A stretch of DNA of 64,000 nt from Devosia indica (GCF_003056405.1 NZ_PYVZ01000007.1:124001-188000), one strand, 5' to 3'. Positions 44,344 to 53,847 are shown, numbered from the stretch's first letter. Numbers and translations: made by a program. The notes: generated by a model not told the origin, from the sequence alone.

Positions 44344-46770
44344 ATGTCGGAAGTTACCTCCACCGGCGAAACAAGCCGGGACCGGGTTTACCCGGTCCTC
44401 CCCCTGCGCGACATCGTCGTCTTCCCCGGCATGATCGTGCCGCTCTTTGTCGGGCGCGAGAAGTCGGTCAAGGCGCTTGAAGAAGTGATGCGCGACGACA
44501 AGCACATCCTCGTCGTGACGCAGAAGAACGCGCAGGACGACGATCCCGCGCCCGACCAGATCTACCCCACCGGTACCATCGCCACCGTGTTGCAGCTCCT
44601 CAAGCTGCCCGACGGGACGGTCAAGGTCCTCGTGGAAGGGCTTAACCGCGCCACCATCGACAACTACCTCCAGACCGAGGAATATTTCGAGGCCGAGGCC
44701 TCCGTTCTCCCCGAGCCTGAGGAAGATGCAACCGAAATCGAGGCTCTGGCCCGTTCCGCTCAGTCCGAGTTCGAGAACTACGTCAAGCTCAACAAGAAGA
44801 TTTCGGCTGAGGTCGTTGCAGCCGTCGGACAGATCGAGAATGCCAGCAAGCTGGCCGACACCATCGCCAGCCATCTCGTGATCAAGATCCCCGAAAAGGA
44901 AGATCTGCTTGAGACCGTTTCGGTCATCGAGCGCCTACAGAAGGTCATCGGCCTGATGGAAGGCGAGATCGGCGTCCTGCAGGTGGAAAAGCGCATCCGC
45001 TCCCGCGTCAAGCGGCAGATGGAGAAGACCCAGCGCGAATATTACCTCAACGAGCAGATGAAGGCGATCCAGCGCGAGCTGGGCGATGGCGAGGACGGTG
45101 CCAACGAGATCACCGAACTCGAAGAGCGCGTCGCCAAGACCAAGCTCTCCAAGGAAGCCCGCGCCAAGGCCGAAGGCGAAATCAAGAAGCTCAAGGGCAT
45201 GAGCCCGATGTCGGCTGAAGCCACGGTCGTCCGTAACTATCTGGATACGCTTCTGGGCCTGCCCTGGGGCAAGAAGTCCAAGGTCAAGCGTGACCTGTCC
45301 ATGGCCGAAAAGGTCCTGGATGCCGACCACTATGGCCTCGAAAAGGTCAAGGAGCGCATTCTGGAATACCTGGCCGTGCAGGCTCGCACCGGTACGCTCA
45401 AGGGCCCGATCCTCTGCCTGGTCGGTCCTCCGGGCGTTGGCAAGACCTCGCTTGGCAAGTCCATTGCCAAGGCGACAGGTCGTGAATTCGTCCGCATGGC
45501 CCTTGGCGGCGTGCGCGACGAAGCCGAAATCCGCGGTCACCGCCGCACCTATATCGGCTCCATGCCCGGCAAGATCATCCAGTCGCTCAAGAAGGTGGGC
45601 AAGAACAACCCGCTCTTCCTGCTCGACGAGATCGACAAGATGGGCCAGGACTTCCGCGGCGATCCGTCTTCGGCCCTGCTCGAAGTGCTCGATCCCGAAC
45701 AGAACAACACGTTCAACGATCACTATCTGGAAGTCGATTTCGACCTTTCGGACGTGATGTTCGTGACCACGTCGAACACGCTCAACATCCCCGGCCCGCT
45801 GATGGACCGCATGGAGATCATCCGTCTCTCCGGCTACACCGAAGAGGAAAAGCATGCGATCGCCAAGCAGCACCTGATCCCGGAAACTGCCAAGGAAAAC
45901 GGTCTGGCCGACGGCGAATTCGTGCTCTCCGACGAGATGCTGATGAAGGTCGTTCGCGGCTATACCCGCGAGGCCGGCGTGCGCAATCTCAAGCGCGAAA
46001 TCTCCAAGCTGATGCGCAAGGCGGTCACGGACATTGTTCGCACCAAGGTCAAGTCGATCGAGATCACCGAAGAACGGCTGGCCGAATATCTCGGCCCCAT
46101 GATCTTCAAGCATGGTGAGATCGAAGCCGAAGCCCAGGTCGGTCTGGTCACAGGCCTTGCCTGGACCTCGGTTGGCGGCGAAATGCTGACCATCGAAGGC
46201 GTGATGACGCCGGGCAAGGGCCGCATGTCGGTCACCGGCAACATCAAGGAAGTGATGAAGGAATCACTGACCGCCGCCCAGGCCTATGTGAAGTCACGCT
46301 GCATCGACTTCGGCATCAAGCCGCCCATGTTCGATACGCGTGATATCCACGTTCACCTGCCCGAAGGCGCCACCCCCAAGGATGGTCCCTCGGCCGGTAT
46401 CGGCCTGGCCACCGCCATCGTGTCGGTGATGACCGGCATTCCCGTGCGCAATGATGTCGCCATGACCGGCGAGATCACCCTGCGCGGTCGCGTCCTGCCG
46501 ATCGGCGGCCTCAAGGAAAAGCTCCTCGCGGCCCTGCGCGGCGGCATCAAGACGGTCCTCATCCCCGAGGAAAATGTCCGCGATCTCCAGGAGATCCCGG
46601 ATATCGTCAAGGAAGGCATGGAGATCGTTCCGGTCTCCCGCATGGATCAGGTCATCGAGCGGGCGCTGGTGCGCAAGCCCGAGCCGATCGAATGGGACTT
46701 TGACGCCGAGCCAGCCGTGGCTGCCAATGTGGACCCGGCTGACGATGCAGGTGCCAGCGTCACCCACTGA
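44344..46770 (+). CDS. lon: ATP-dependent protease Lon
   Basis: An 808-aa AAA+ protease. The N-terminal substrate domain begins [20 protein letters not shown]. The AAA+ module has Walker [14 protein letters not shown] and Walker [11 protein letters not shown]. The proteolytic domain contains Ser683 in KDGPSAGIG and Lys726 in LKEKLL, forming the Ser-Lys dyad. ATG 44344, with GGAAAGGATA upstream, gives the usual family start MSEV; an earlier in-frame GTG-like extension is rejected. It is preceded by an RpoH-type promoter. In many alphaproteobacteria lon is followed by the HU gene, which is missing here. Confidence 0.98.
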   Translation: MSEVTSTGETSRDRVYPVLPLRDIVVFPGMIVPLFVGREKSVKALEEVMRDDKHILVVTQKNAQDDDPAPDQIYPTGTIATVLQLLKLPDGTVKVLVEGLNRATIDNYLQTEEYFEAEASVLPEPEEDATEIEALARSAQSEFENYVKLNKKISAEVVAAVGQIENASKLADTIASHLVIKIPEKEDLLETVSVIERLQKVIGLMEGEIGVLQVEKRIRSRVKRQMEKTQREYYLNEQMKAIQRELGDGEDGANEITELEERVAKTKLSKEARAKAEGEIKKLKGMSPMSAEATVVRNYLDTLLGLPWGKKSKVKRDLSMAEKVLDADHYGLEKVKERILEYLAVQARTGTLKGPILCLVGPPGVGKTSLGKSIAKATGREFVRMALGGVRDEAEIRGHRRTYIGSMPGKIIQSLKKVGKNNPLFLLDEIDKMGQDFRGDPSSALLEVLDPEQNNTFNDHYLEVDFDLSDVMFVTTSNTLNIPGPLMDRMEIIRLSGYTEEEKHAIAKQHLIPETAKENGLADGEFVLSDEMLMKVVRGYTREAGVRNLKREISKLMRKAVTDIVRTKVKSIEITEERLAEYLGPMIFKHGEIEAEAQVGLVTGLAWTSVGGEMLTIEGVMTPGKGRMSVTGNIKEVMKESLTAAQAYVKSRCIDFGIKPPMFDTRDIHVHLPEGATPKDGPSAGIGLATAIVSVMTGIPVRNDVAMTGEITLRGRVLPIGGLKEKLLAALRGGIKTVLIPEENVRDLQEIPDIVKEGMEIVPVSRMDQVIERALVRKPEPIEWDFDAEPAVAANVDPADDAGASVTH

Positions 46771-46793
46771 TATCAGGTAAGCTCAGAACTGTG

Positions 46794-46823
46794 ATGGCGG
46801 CCTCCGGGCCGCCATTTCTATTT
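46794..46823 (+). terminator. Terminator after lon
   Basis: A perfect 9-bp stem ATGGCGGCC (46794-46802) and GGCCGCCAT (46807-46815), loop TCCG, then TTCTATTT. It overlaps the stop codon of the convergent SDR-FAD fusion gene. Confidence 0.8.
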
Positions 46824-48881
46824 CGGGGAGACATGCCGCGGAATGTAGAGGTGCCCGACCTCAATGCCGTTGGGCACATATTTGCCGCGGTGGAGCCAGA
46901 ACTGCTCGCCGCAAGTGGCGCGCGCCATCTCGACCATGGCGTGCATCTGCGAAGCATCCCGCGACGTCATTTCCACCCACACAAAGCCACGATCGCTCGC
47001 CGGGTCGCGCGTAAAGCGTACCCCGATCCCCTGGCCGGGCATCAATTGCATCTCCGGGAGATGGCGCCGCAGCTTGGCAATGAAATCGGCCGCATGGGTG
47101 TCGGGCACGCACACTTCCATGTTGCGCACCCGCCGCCGCGTATCGCGAAAGAACTTGCCCAGCAATTGCTTGGCCGGGACCCCTGTCCAGGGCGCCAGCA
47201 CGCGCTCCGAGGACCCAACGATCCGCTGCCGCCCCCGCATCCGCAAATTGAGCAGCAGCTTCTGGATCCAGTGCGGCGAACCGCGCATCGGCGGGAATGG
47301 GCGCCGGTCACCCGGCTCCGGCCCATCGACCGGATTGACGTTGTAGACCATCAATTCGTGGCTGCGCGGATACCAATGAACCGTCGTGCTGAAATTGACG
47401 CGATATTCGCCAGCCACATAGTCCTCGAGCCGGCTTTCCTTCTGCCACTCGATGGTATTGGCCAGTAATCGGCTGGGCCGGCAGGCAAAGGTCACTTCGG
47501 TAACGACAATGCCTCCCTCGCCACGCAGCTTGTCCCACAGCGCATCATCCCGCAGCGAGAATTTTTCCTCGCCCGTCTCGTCCACATAGCGGATCGAGGT
47601 GATCAGGTCATAGATCGAGATGTGTTCGGCACTGCTGCCATGCACTTCGGCGAAAAAGCAGGCGCCCGCAGAGATATCGACAAATTCGGGGAGCGTGGCA
47701 AAGGTCAGCCCGCGCGGCACCAGATAATCGAGAATGGTGCGCAACGTCGTCCCGGCCTTCACCGTCAGGGCATTCTCGACAAGGCCGATGACGCCCGAAT
47801 AATGCTCCATGACCAGTTGGTCTGTCTGCTTGCGGTCGTTGAACCAGAGGAAATAGCCGCGCCCAATGGCATGGTAGGGTTTGCCGCTGCGTACCGTGTC
47901 ACGAATGTCATCCAGGCTCCTCGCATCGACAATGCGGGCAGGGGGCTCGAAGAAGTCGGCCAGCGACCGCCCGGTCTCCACCCCGCTCAATGCCTTCACC
48001 TTGTCGGAGCTGACCTGCACGTCATGGCCCAGAAACCACAGCGTGGAAGGAACGAAACGCCCCCCGAGTTTGCTCAGCCAGTCAGGCGCAAGCAGGATTG
48101 GCCGTTGCGCCAGCCCCGCCGCATGCCTGAAATAGTCATCCGAGCGCACATCGAGGTCGCCGAGATTGACCACTTCATTGGCTACCCCGCGCTCGATCAG
48201 CGCCAGCAATTGTTCAGCCAGATCCGCAACATGAATGAGGTTTATGGTCCGGTTCTTCAGACCGATAGGCGCCACGCGCATGGCGTCGACGATCCCGCTC
48301 GACCAGGCCATGCCTGGTCCCATCACCATGGTCGGCCGCACGATAAGGTAATTGATGCCCTTCTCATGGCAGGCCGCTATCACCCGGGCCTCTTCCGCCA
48401 GTTTGAGCCTTGTGTAGGCGTCCAGCCGCTTTGTGCCTGCCAGATCTGCATCCTCGGCCTGCACCGGGTGCTCGTTCGGATCAAGCGCTGCATAGACTAC
48501 CTGGGAGCTGAAATAGACTAACAGCTTGCACCGCTCCGGGGAAACCAGTGCCAGCAACTGTTCGGTCGTCGCCTGATTGGCCGGAATGAACTGCCGCCCA
48601 CGGGCTTTGGTGTTCAGCGCCGCATGCACGACAACCTCGGCAGCACCAACCGCCTCGGCCAGCCCCGGCTTGTCGTCAAACCGCACGGTCTGAACGCCCT
48701 TGGGCGCGCCGGCGGGCGGGCGACGATAAACCGCCGCGACCTTGTGCCGAACCGCCAGCGTCTTGGCCAGTTGCTGGCCAATGCCGCCGCCCGCGCCAAC
48801 CAGGCAGATTTGCATCGGCTGCACCACCGCGGGCGAAAGCCCCGGCACCTGTGTCAGATCGATGTGCTCGCGGCGGTTCAC
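46818..48881 (-). CDS. Fusion protein: extended SDR (NAD-epimerase type) plus FAD-linked oxidase
   Basis: A 687-aa two-enzyme chain. Residues 23-300 form an extended SDR: GAGGGIG (29-35) binds the dinucleotide, FSS lies at 124-126, and the catalytic Tyr156/Lys160 are in YTRLK. Residues about 315-687 are a VAO/PCMH-type flavin oxidase: AIGRGYFLWFND (338-349), VKAGTTLRTIL (374-384) and SAGACFFAEVHGSS (404-417), as in sugar-lactone oxidases and DprE1. The usual covalent His after GRG is Tyr. A reductase plus an oxidase could epimerise a sugar carbon. GTG start overlaps the GT1 stop (GTGA); ATG 48815 is an alternative. Confidence 0.85.
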   Translation of the reverse strand: MNRREHIDLTQVPGLSPAVVQPMQICLVGAGGGIGQQLAKTLAVRHKVAAVYRRPPAGAPKGVQTVRFDDKPGLAEAVGAAEVVVHAALNTKARGRQFIPANQATTEQLLALVSPERCKLLVYFSSQVVYAALDPNEHPVQAEDADLAGTKRLDAYTRLKLAEEARVIAACHEKGINYLIVRPTMVMGPGMAWSSGIVDAMRVAPIGLKNRTINLIHVADLAEQLLALIERGVANEVVNLGDLDVRSDDYFRHAAGLAQRPILLAPDWLSKLGGRFVPSTLWFLGHDVQVSSDKVKALSGVETGRSLADFFEPPARIVDARSLDDIRDTVRSGKPYHAIGRGYFLWFNDRKQTDQLVMEHYSGVIGLVENALTVKAGTTLRTILDYLVPRGLTFATLPEFVDISAGACFFAEVHGSSAEHISIYDLITSIRYVDETGEEKFSLRDDALWDKLRGEGGIVVTEVTFACRPSRLLANTIEWQKESRLEDYVAGEYRVNFSTTVHWYPRSHELMVYNVNPVDGPEPGDRRPFPPMRGSPHWIQKLLLNLRMRGRQRIVGSSERVLAPWTGVPAKQLLGKFFRDTRRRVRNMEVCVPDTHAADFIAKLRRHLPEMQLMPGQGIGVRFTRDPASDRGFVWVEMTSRDASQMHAMVEMARATCGEQFWLHRGKYVPNGIEVGHLYIPRHVSPK

Positions 48882-50167
48882 CCGGTTACCGGATAGCGCC
48901 GGGCGCCAGCTTCTGCAGCTTCGATGGTGGTCTCGATGAACCGGACCGCCGTTTCCAGGCCCTTTTCCTCCGACAGCACCTTGCCGATGGTCGCTGCATT
49001 TGCCGCCATCGCCTTGTTGTTGGTCAGCTCATAAAGGGCATTGGCAAGGATCTCCGGGGTGATCGCCCGTAGCCGCACCGGGGCAGGACCACAGCCAAGT
49101 GCCCTGACGCGACGGCCCCAATAGCGCTGGTCGTAGGCCTGCGGCACCGTAAAGGTCGGCCGGCCGGCTCTCAGGCCCGCTGCCGTAGTGCCGGCGCCGC
49201 CATGATGCACCACGGCCGAAACCAGTTGGAACAGCTTGTCATGCGGCGCCTCGGCAACCGCAAAGACGGTATTTGGCAAATCTGCCGGATTGATGCCGCC
49301 CCAGCCCCGCGCCACGATGGCCCGTCCGCCCCATTGTTCGAGCGCCGAACGCAGCAATTGCGTATTGCGCTCAGCCCCGAAGGGCATTGACCCGAAGCCG
49401 ATATAGACCGGTGGTGGACCCGCATCGAGAAAGGCCTGCAATTCGGGCGATGGTTCCCAGCCGCTATTGTCGTCCAGAAACCAGAACCCCGTCACAACGG
49501 CGGTCTGCGGCCAGTCCCGCGGGCGCGGCGAAACCGTCGCGGAAAAATTGTAAAGCGTCGGGATATTGTTACCGTTGCTGTCCTTGAACAGCCCGCCGCG
49601 CTTGCGGGGACCAAGCCCCATCAACTGCTTGCGCACGCGGTCCCGCGGCATATCGTAATAGGCCTGCTGCAGGTTCATTGCGATATAGCTGAGCTTGTTG
49701 AAGGTCGGGCCCAGATCGGGCACCTCATAGGCACAGATGGGGAATTCGCGTGTCGGATTGAGCGGCTGCATCGCCGTCATGATGACGGGAATGTCCAGCG
49801 CTTCGGCGATGTCGATGCCAAAACTAGTATTGATGTTCACCACAATCGCGTCCGCACCCTGCGACATGGCCCAGGCATTGCGCGCGGCGCGTTCCACCAG
49901 GGCCTGGCCCTCGCGCAGCAATTGCGGGAAATGGTGCAGCTTCATCTGACTGATCGCGTTGTCGAATCGCGATTCCTGCAGCCAGTCCTGGATCTTGGTG
50001 CCCAGGCTGTGGAATTCGACCCCATGCGAGGTCACCATCTCTTCAAAATCGGCATTTGTGCCCAGGACGACGTCGTGGCCGTCATCCTGCAGCGCTTTGG
50101 CCAGCGCCAGATAGGGCCGAACGTCCCCAGAAGTGCCGATTGTTGCGATTGCGACGCGTTTTCCCAT
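48878..50167 (-). CDS. GT1-family glycosyltransferase (UGT/sterol glucosyltransferase-like)
   Basis: A 429-aa GT-B enzyme. The N-terminus IATIGTSGDVRPYLALAKAL is the acceptor-domain start of macrolide and sterol glucosyltransferases. The donor domain has PPPVYIGFGSMPFG, then VVHHGGAGTTAAGLRAGRPT and VPQAYDQRYWGRRV, which together form the GT1 nucleotide-sugar signature. A lipid or other hydrophobic acceptor is typical of this group. Translation is coupled to the SDR-FAD fusion through a GTGA overlap, so the two should modify the same glycoside. The pair stands alone on the minus strand. Confidence 0.92.
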   Translation of the reverse strand: MGKRVAIATIGTSGDVRPYLALAKALQDDGHDVVLGTNADFEEMVTSHGVEFHSLGTKIQDWLQESRFDNAISQMKLHHFPQLLREGQALVERAARNAWAMSQGADAIVVNINTSFGIDIAEALDIPVIMTAMQPLNPTREFPICAYEVPDLGPTFNKLSYIAMNLQQAYYDMPRDRVRKQLMGLGPRKRGGLFKDSNGNNIPTLYNFSATVSPRPRDWPQTAVVTGFWFLDDNSGWEPSPELQAFLDAGPPPVYIGFGSMPFGAERNTQLLRSALEQWGGRAIVARGWGGINPADLPNTVFAVAEAPHDKLFQLVSAVVHHGGAGTTAAGLRAGRPTFTVPQAYDQRYWGRRVRALGCGPAPVRLRAITPEILANALYELTNNKAMAANAATIGKVLSEEKGLETAVRFIETTIEAAEAGARRYPVTG

Positions 50168-50317
50168 GCACCTATCCGAACAGCCCCGGCCGCGCTGTGG
50201 CCGACAAGGTGATTACATGTAAAGGCTCGCTGGCATTTACAAGACTTGTCTCAGGCCATAAAAAGGCGCTGACCACGCTTGGGTGGTATCAGAAGTCATT
50301 TCTGAAGGGCAAGAGAC

Positions 50318-50413
50318 ATGGCGTCCCCGTTCACTGTTGCATGGTTTGGAGCACTGCTCGCCGGCAATCCGGTGGCGGCCCGCATCGCGGCAGCGGCGGC
50401 AAGCGCCCGATAG
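50318..50413 (+). CDS. Possible 31-aa small protein
   Basis: An ATG at 50318 opens 31 codons ending TAG at 50413. AAGGGC lies eleven bases before the ATG. The product is short, alanine-rich and mildly hydrophobic in its first half (MASPFTVAWFGALLAGNP...). The final G of its stop is the first base of a nested terminator-like hairpin, so the reading frame and a transcript end coincide. No family is known. It could instead be part of a non-coding RNA. Confidence 0.35.
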   Translation: MASPFTVAWFGALLAGNPVAARIAAAAASAR

Positions 50414-50449
50414 CTCTTCCCACATGGCCAGGAACTGGCCGGGAAGAGC
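50413..50449 (+). terminator. Nested hairpin, candidate terminator or RNA end
   Basis: An outer perfect 9-bp stem GCTCTTCCC (50413-50421) and GGGAAGAGC (50441-50449) encloses an inner perfect 6-bp stem GGCCAG/CTGGCC with a GAA loop. The tail CGAATAGATTTGTTTCC is only moderately T-rich, so a structured RNA element is equally possible. Confidence 0.5.
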
Positions 50450-50594
50450 CGAATAGATTTGTTTCCGGTCCGTTTGGGCCGTTTAACCCGTAGAAAACCA
50501 TAATTCCGCGATAATCAGCCTCGACATGATAGAGGCGTGGCGCTTTGGCGCGTCGCGGCCAGTTTCCGGCCAAAAAAGGCCATCCGAGGATCAA

Positions 50595-51806
50595 ATGAGC
50601 GAAGTCTTCCATCGCATCCGCCGCCTTCCCCCTTATGTGTTCGAGCACATCAACCCCATCAAGGCCAAGGCGCGCGCTGAGGGCGTGGATATTATCGATC
50701 TGGGCATGGGCAATCCCGATCTGCCGACCCCGGACCACATCGTCAACAAGCTCAAGGAGACGGTGGCCGACCCGCGCACCCATCGTTATTCGACCTCCAA
50801 GGGCATTCCGGGCCTGCGCAAGGCCCAGGCGAGCTATTATGGCCGCCGCTTCGGCGTGAAGCTCAATCCCGACACCCAGGTCGTGGCCACGCTCGGTTCC
50901 AAGGAGGGCTTTGCCAACATGGCCCAGGCGATTACCGCCCCGGGCGATGTGGTCCTTGTGCCCAACCCGACCTATCCCATTCACTCGTTTGGTTTTATCA
51001 TGTCGGGCGGCGTCGTGCGCTCCATGCCGGCCGACCCGAACGAAGACTTCATGCGCTCGCTCGATCGGGCCGTGCGGCACTCGATCCCCAAGCCTATCGC
51101 CTTGGTCCTGAACTACCCGGCCAACCCGACCGCTTATACCGCCGATCTCGATTTCTACACCGAGGTCGTCAAGTACTGTAAGGCCAACGACATCTTCATC
51201 CTGTCCGATCTGGCCTATTCCGAGATCTATTTCGACGATGCGCCGCCGCCTTCCGTGCTGCAGGTGCCCGGTGCCATGGACATCGCCGTCGAGTTCACCT
51301 CGATGTCCAAGACCTATTCCATGCCTGGCTGGCGCGTCGGCTTCGCCGTCGGTAATGAACGTCTCATCGCCGCCCTGGCGCGCGTCAAATCCTATCTCGA
51401 CTATGGTGCGTTCACCCCCATTCAGGTCGCCGCGGTCGCTGCCCTCAACGGCTCCGACGAGGTGGTCGATGAGGTGCGCAAGATCTACAAGCACCGTCGC
51501 GACGTCATGGTAGAAAGCTTTGGCCGGGCTGGCTGGACCATTCCCGTGCCGCGCGCCACCATGTTCGCCTGGGCGCCGATCCCCGATCAGTTCGCTCATC
51601 TTGGTTCTCTCGAATTCGCCAAGCTGCTGATCCAGGAAACCGGTGTGGGCGTTGCGCCGGGTGTCGGCTTTGGTGAATATGGCGATCAATATATCCGCCT
51701 GGCCTTTGTCGAGAACGAACAGCGCATCCGGCAGGCCGCGCGCAACGTCAAGAAGCTGCTCGGCGGCAAGGCCGGGCAGGGCAATGTCGTGCCGCTCAAG
51801 GCATAG
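50595..51806 (+). CDS. alaC: Pyridoxal-phosphate aminotransferase, AlaC-like (alanine transaminase)
   Basis: A 403-aa class I aminotransferase. It starts MSEVFHRIRRLPPYVFEHIN, then IIDLGMGNPDLPTPDHIV. Cofactor contacts include TLGSKEGF, NPTYPIHSFG, LNYPANPTAY and LSDLAYSEIYFDD. The Schiff-base lysine is in FTSMSKTYSMPGWRVGF and the carboxylate arginine in YIRLAFVEN. These agree with AlaC, which makes alanine from pyruvate with glutamate. GAGGAT precedes ATG 50595, which decides the start. Confidence 0.93.
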   Translation: MSEVFHRIRRLPPYVFEHINPIKAKARAEGVDIIDLGMGNPDLPTPDHIVNKLKETVADPRTHRYSTSKGIPGLRKAQASYYGRRFGVKLNPDTQVVATLGSKEGFANMAQAITAPGDVVLVPNPTYPIHSFGFIMSGGVVRSMPADPNEDFMRSLDRAVRHSIPKPIALVLNYPANPTAYTADLDFYTEVVKYCKANDIFILSDLAYSEIYFDDAPPPSVLQVPGAMDIAVEFTSMSKTYSMPGWRVGFAVGNERLIAALARVKSYLDYGAFTPIQVAAVAALNGSDEVVDEVRKIYKHRRDVMVESFGRAGWTIPVPRATMFAWAPIPDQFAHLGSLEFAKLLIQETGVGVAPGVGFGEYGDQYIRLAFVENEQRIRQAARNVKKLLGGKAGQGNVVPLKA

Positions 51807-51818
51807 TCAATAATTTAC

Positions 51819-51847
51819 ATGACAATTCAGATCACCTTTTGTATGGA
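51819..51847 (+). promoter_or_regulatory. Candidate promoter of the tandem binding-protein genes
   Basis: ATGACA (51819-51824), a 17-base spacer and TATGGA (51842-51847) lie 27 bases before the first binding-protein start. The region is AT-rich for this genome; no clear Fur, Irr or RirA site was recognised. Confidence 0.5.
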
Positions 51848-51874
51848 GGACCAACTCCAGCCAAAGGGTGATCC

Positions 51875-52843
51875 ATGTCGTTCCGCTCCCTCTTTCTGTC
51901 CTTGGCCATAGCCTTTGGCTTGGCCGCCGCTGCCCACGCGCAATCCTTCCCCGTCACCATTTCCCATGCCTATGGCGAGACGACCATTCCCGCCAAACCG
52001 CAGCGTATCGTCACCTGGGGCTGGGCCGCGCAGGATGCCGTGATTGCGCTGGGCGAGGTGCCAGTTGGTATTCCCTATTTCAGCTATGGTGGCGATGAGA
52101 ATGGCGCCCTGACCTGGACCAAGGACGCGGTCGCCGCGCTTGGCGCCGATTTCCCGACCATCCTGCCGGATGGGTTCGACGCGCCAATTGAAGCCATCGC
52201 CGCGCTGCAACCAGACCTCATCATCGCGGTCTATTCCGGCCTCACTGCCGAAGAATACGAGGTGCTCAGCGGCATTGCACCGGTCGTCGCATTTCCGGAA
52301 ACGGCGTGGAGCACCCCCTGGCAGCAGACCATCACCATCACCGGTGAGGCTATGGGCAAGAAGACCGAGGCCGAAGCGCTGGTCGACGAACTTGAGCAAT
52401 TCATCGTCGACGAGACGGCCAAATACCCCGAAGTCCAGGGCGCCAACTTTGCCACCGTGGCCGAATACAATGGCGAAGTGGCCGTTTATGCCAATCTCGA
52501 TAGCCGGGTGAAATTCCTGGTCGATGCCGGCCTGGTTTCGGCCCCCAGCGTGACCGAACTGGCCCAGGGTGAGAACTTCTTCTTCTCCCTCAGCTTTGAG
52601 AGCTTTGAACAGCTCACCGCCGACGCACTGATCTCCTATTTCGAGACGGCGGAGGACGATGCCGCCTTCTTCGGCAATCCTGTCATCGCTTTGCATCCCC
52701 AGGTGCAGGAAGGGGCCGTTGCCCACGTTATTGGAGCCGAGCTCATCAATGCCATCTCCCCGCCGAGCGCCCTGTCGCTGAAATGGGGCTATCCGCAATA
52801 CATCAAGCTGATCGCCGACGCGGTCAAAGCCGGTCAGAACTAA
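51875..52843 (+). CDS. Iron-siderophore/metal-chelate ABC substrate-binding protein, copy 1
   Basis: A 322-aa periplasmic protein of the FecB/FepB type. A signal peptide MSFRSLFLSLAIAFGLAAAA ends near AHAQ. The N-lobe holds FPVTISHAYGETTIPAKPQR, then TWGWAAQDAVIALGEVPVG and IEAIAALQPDLIIAVYSGLT, the typical two-lobe metal-chelate binding order. Conserved SBP helices follow to the C-terminus. AAGGGTGATCC precedes ATG 51875. It is directly followed by a clear paralog, and no permease or ATPase adjoins, so it must use another set. Confidence 0.9.
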   Translation: MSFRSLFLSLAIAFGLAAAAHAQSFPVTISHAYGETTIPAKPQRIVTWGWAAQDAVIALGEVPVGIPYFSYGGDENGALTWTKDAVAALGADFPTILPDGFDAPIEAIAALQPDLIIAVYSGLTAEEYEVLSGIAPVVAFPETAWSTPWQQTITITGEAMGKKTEAEALVDELEQFIVDETAKYPEVQGANFATVAEYNGEVAVYANLDSRVKFLVDAGLVSAPSVTELAQGENFFFSLSFESFEQLTADALISYFETAEDDAAFFGNPVIALHPQVQEGAVAHVIGAELINAISPPSALSLKWGYPQYIKLIADAVKAGQN

Positions 52844-52866
52844 GACCAAACAACTGGAAGCAGACT

Positions 52867-53847
52867 ATGTTGAAAATCCCGACCGCCTTTATTCTGGCGG
52901 CCACAACCCTTGCCGTGCCCGCTTTCGCCGCCGATACCTTCCCGGTAACCATCGAGCATGCGCTGGGCACCACTACCATCGAAGCCAAACCCGCCCGCGT
53001 TGTCACCTGGGGCTGGTCGGCCCAGGATGTGGTGATCGATCTCGGCGTCGCGCCGGTCGGCATGCCCTTCTTTGCCTATGGTGGCGGGGAAGATGGCGTG
53101 CTGCCCTGGACTGAGGCGGCTCTGGCCGAACAGGGCATGGACCTGCCGGTGGTCCTTCCCAATTCTTCGGAGCCACCGATTGAGGCCATCGCCGCGCTTG
53201 CCCCCGATGTCATCATCGCTCCCTATTCGGGCCTGACCGAAGACGAATATGCGACGTTGAGCAATATTGCGCCCGTCGTCGCCTTTCCGGATCGCCCATG
53301 GTTCGCCACCTGGCAACAAGTGGTGGCCATGACCGGCCAGGCACTCGGCCTGTCCGAAGAGGCCGAGGCCCTGGTCGCCGAGACCTCTGCCTGGATGATT
53401 GAACAGCGCGATGCCTATCCGGCCATCGAAGGCACCATCTTTGCCAATATCGTCAACCGCAATGACGGTCAGGTGTCTGTGCGCATCGAGGGGGACCCCC
53501 GGGTGCAGCTTTTCGCCGATATCGGCATGGTGCCGGCCGGCGAGGCAGAGGGCGCTGCCGTCACGGACAGCAAGATCTCGTATTTCCTCAGCTACGAGAA
53601 TTTCGACCGCATTCCGGCCGATATGCTGCTCAGCTTCTTTTCAAACCAGCAATCGGCCGATGACTTCTTCGCCATGGATCTGATCCAGCTTTCACCCCTG
53701 GTGGGCAAGGGCGCCTTTACCAATCTGATCGGCGATGAGCTGACCATGGCTGTCAGCGGCGCCATCACTCCGGCCTCTCTGCGGTGGGGGTTCCCCGAGG
53801 TAATCGCCGAGGTCGGGCGGGCCGCAGCGGCCGCCAGGTCGGAATAG
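52867..53847 (+). CDS. Iron-siderophore/metal-chelate ABC substrate-binding protein, copy 2
   Basis: A 326-aa paralog of the preceding gene. The signal peptide MLKIPTAFILAATTLAVPAF ends at AFAAD. The mature chain repeats the same blocks: FPVTIEHALGTTTIEAKPAR, VVTWGWSAQDVVIDLGVAPV and IEAIAALAPDVIIAPYSGLT. Central loops differ between the copies, suggesting different ligands. GGAAGCAG lies before ATG 52867, 23 bases after the first gene stop, in one transcript. The complete FecCDE-type set about 7 kb downstream has its own binding protein but might accept these two. Confidence 0.9.
   Translation: MLKIPTAFILAATTLAVPAFAADTFPVTIEHALGTTTIEAKPARVVTWGWSAQDVVIDLGVAPVGMPFFAYGGGEDGVLPWTEAALAEQGMDLPVVLPNSSEPPIEAIAALAPDVIIAPYSGLTEDEYATLSNIAPVVAFPDRPWFATWQQVVAMTGQALGLSEEAEALVAETSAWMIEQRDAYPAIEGTIFANIVNRNDGQVSVRIEGDPRVQLFADIGMVPAGEAEGAAVTDSKISYFLSYENFDRIPADMLLSFFSNQQSADDFFAMDLIQLSPLVGKGAFTNLIGDELTMAVSGAITPASLRWGFPEVIAEVGRAAAAARSE

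Larger units (their letters stand above)
50168..50594. other. Intergenic region between the GT1 gene and alaC
   Basis: A 427-base gap holding divergent promoters. It contains a possible 31-codon reading frame (50318-50413) closed by a nested hairpin, and then the alaC leader. No clear operator was seen. A longer plus-strand start of alaC (from 50526) would run through this stretch but lacks a ribosome site. Confidence 0.6.

Noticed and set aside
44935..46113. 392-codon minus-strand open frame opposite lon
   Set aside because: Antisense shadow of the AAA+ region of lon, with no ribosome site or recognisable domain.
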